Translations under genes and position numbers: made by a program | Notes under the pieces: generated by a model | Seen by the model: only the letters and a program-made list of their open reading frames with translations | Told to the model about the DNA's origin: nothing | Databases searched by the model: none | From: Rhodocyclaceae bacterium | GTDB taxonomy: Bacteria > Pseudomonadota > Gammaproteobacteria > Burkholderiales > Rhodocyclaceae | NCBI GenBank assembly: GCA_016702335.1 | Contig: JADJEF010000020.1 | Span: 1,302,001 to 1,366,000, forward strand | Direction of reading: 5' to 3' | DNA length: 64,000 bases | Shown here: positions 63,662-64,000 of the stretch, one piece after another | Position numbering within the stretch: position 1 is the stretch's first letter | Layout of the letters: each line of letters opens with the position of its first letter

Positions 63662-63910
63662 TTACTTGAGCACGAACGGGTTGGTGAAGGTAAACATCAT
63701 CGCGATACCGACACCGATCAGGAATGCGGCGTCAATCAGACCGGCCAGCAGGAACATTTTGGTCTGCAATGCATTCATCAGCTCAGGCTGACGGGCCGAT
63801 GCCTCAAGGTACTTCGAACCCATGATGCCAATGCCGATACATGCGCCAACAGCACCCAGACCAATGATCAGACCAGCAGCAAGGGCAACGAAACCAAGTA
63901 CGTGTTCCAT
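63662..63910 (-). CDS. atpE: ATP synthase Fo subunit c
   Basis: 82 aa hairpin of two membrane helices. The first has GLGAVGACIGIGIMG, the loop contains RQPE, and the second has the ion-binding Asp in AGLIDAAFLIGVG. No obvious Na+-type residue set accompanies it, so H+ coupling is expected. Forms the rotor ring. Confidence 0.97.
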   Translation of the reverse strand: MEHVLGFVALAAGLIIGLGAVGACIGIGIMGSKYLEASARQPELMNALQTKMFLLAGLIDAAFLIGVGIAMMFTFTNPFVLK

Positions 63911-63966
63911 AACAACTCCTTTAACAAAAATACGAGTGAGAAGAGAAAAACTACAAAACTACAAAA

Positions 63967-64000
63967 TCAATGCGCTTCGTGTGCCTGACCGATGTACACC
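63967..64000 (-). CDS. atpB: ATP synthase Fo subunit a, C-terminal end (partial)
   Basis: Only the last ten codons are inside the window (VYIGQAHEAH then TGA at 63967-63969 on the minus strand). The end resembles the AtpB C-terminus YI...AHE, and position before atpE in the operon supports it. The main body with the conserved Arg lies outside. Confidence 0.8.
   Translation of the reverse strand, partial: VYIGQAHEAH

Overview
The window is a GC-rich, densely coded bacterial chromosome segment. Gene content and order (DUF971-ubiE-ubiJ, a fused mrpAB, a DUF3683-type FAD/Fe-S dehydrogenase of about 1300 aa, atpBEFHAGDC) suggest a betaproteobacterium, probably of the Rhodocyclales; this is inferred from protein families, not from a marker tree. 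No tRNA, rRNA or CRISPR array was recognised.

Layout. 1-2667: end of an OmpR-type regulator, its sensor kinase, and a receiver-cyclase protein. 2673-7695 (minus): retropepsin-like protease, alpha/beta hydrolase, molybdopterin oxidoreductase and an overlapping ParA-like ATPase. 7786-10052 (plus): small membrane protein, nitroreductase, chromate transporter. 10103-15946 (minus): complete Mrp Na+/H+ antiporter operon with fused A and B. 15998-17157: a scar with a cusA fragment, a 44-bp direct repeat at both sides, the 5' stub of an integrase gene and a TumE/TumA toxin-antitoxin pair. 17259-23547 (minus): a Cus-type Cu/Ag efflux operon whose cusC and leader gene are frameshifted. 23563-25568: two ArsA/Get3-like ATPases. 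26004-28702: a DAPG-hydrolase-like lipoprotein, a secreted caspase-like protein and a frameshifted outer-membrane protein. 28806-33840: hydrolase lipoprotein, FecR-like protein, CHASE2 cyclase, ilvA. 33944-37309: aldolase, membrane protein, MATE transporter and an internally deleted btuF. 37427-46258 (plus): FAD/Fe-S dehydrogenase, a chemoreceptor, a PilZ-like protein, DUF971-ubiE-ubiJ. 46266-49943 (minus): coiled-coil protein, response regulator, CheX-like protein, ppnN. 50008-58086: RND multidrug efflux system and a receiver-DUF3369-GGDEF-EAL protein. 58283-64000: atp operon.

The most unusual signal is a short imperfect palindrome, present ten times in both orientations. Arms AATCGCCG and CGCCGACTTGC are separated by 7-9 nt. 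Seven copies lie inside open reading frames (molybdoenzyme, mrpA, cusA, cusB twice, MATE, FAD dehydrogenase) and are translated in three different frames without breaking them, most often as QVGAGxTAI. Three lie just upstream of genes. Next to the copy in the FAD dehydrogenase the arm has become an eight-unit 9-bp tandem array. This behaves like a protein-invading palindromic element, comparable in principle to the Rickettsia palindromic elements. A second unusual spot is the cusA cytoplasmic loop, where one such copy sits beside three further hairpins.

Three genes (cusC, the cus leader gene and the outer-membrane protein) each carry an apparent one-base deletion in a short homopolymer. Sequencing error and real decay cannot be told apart from this sequence alone.
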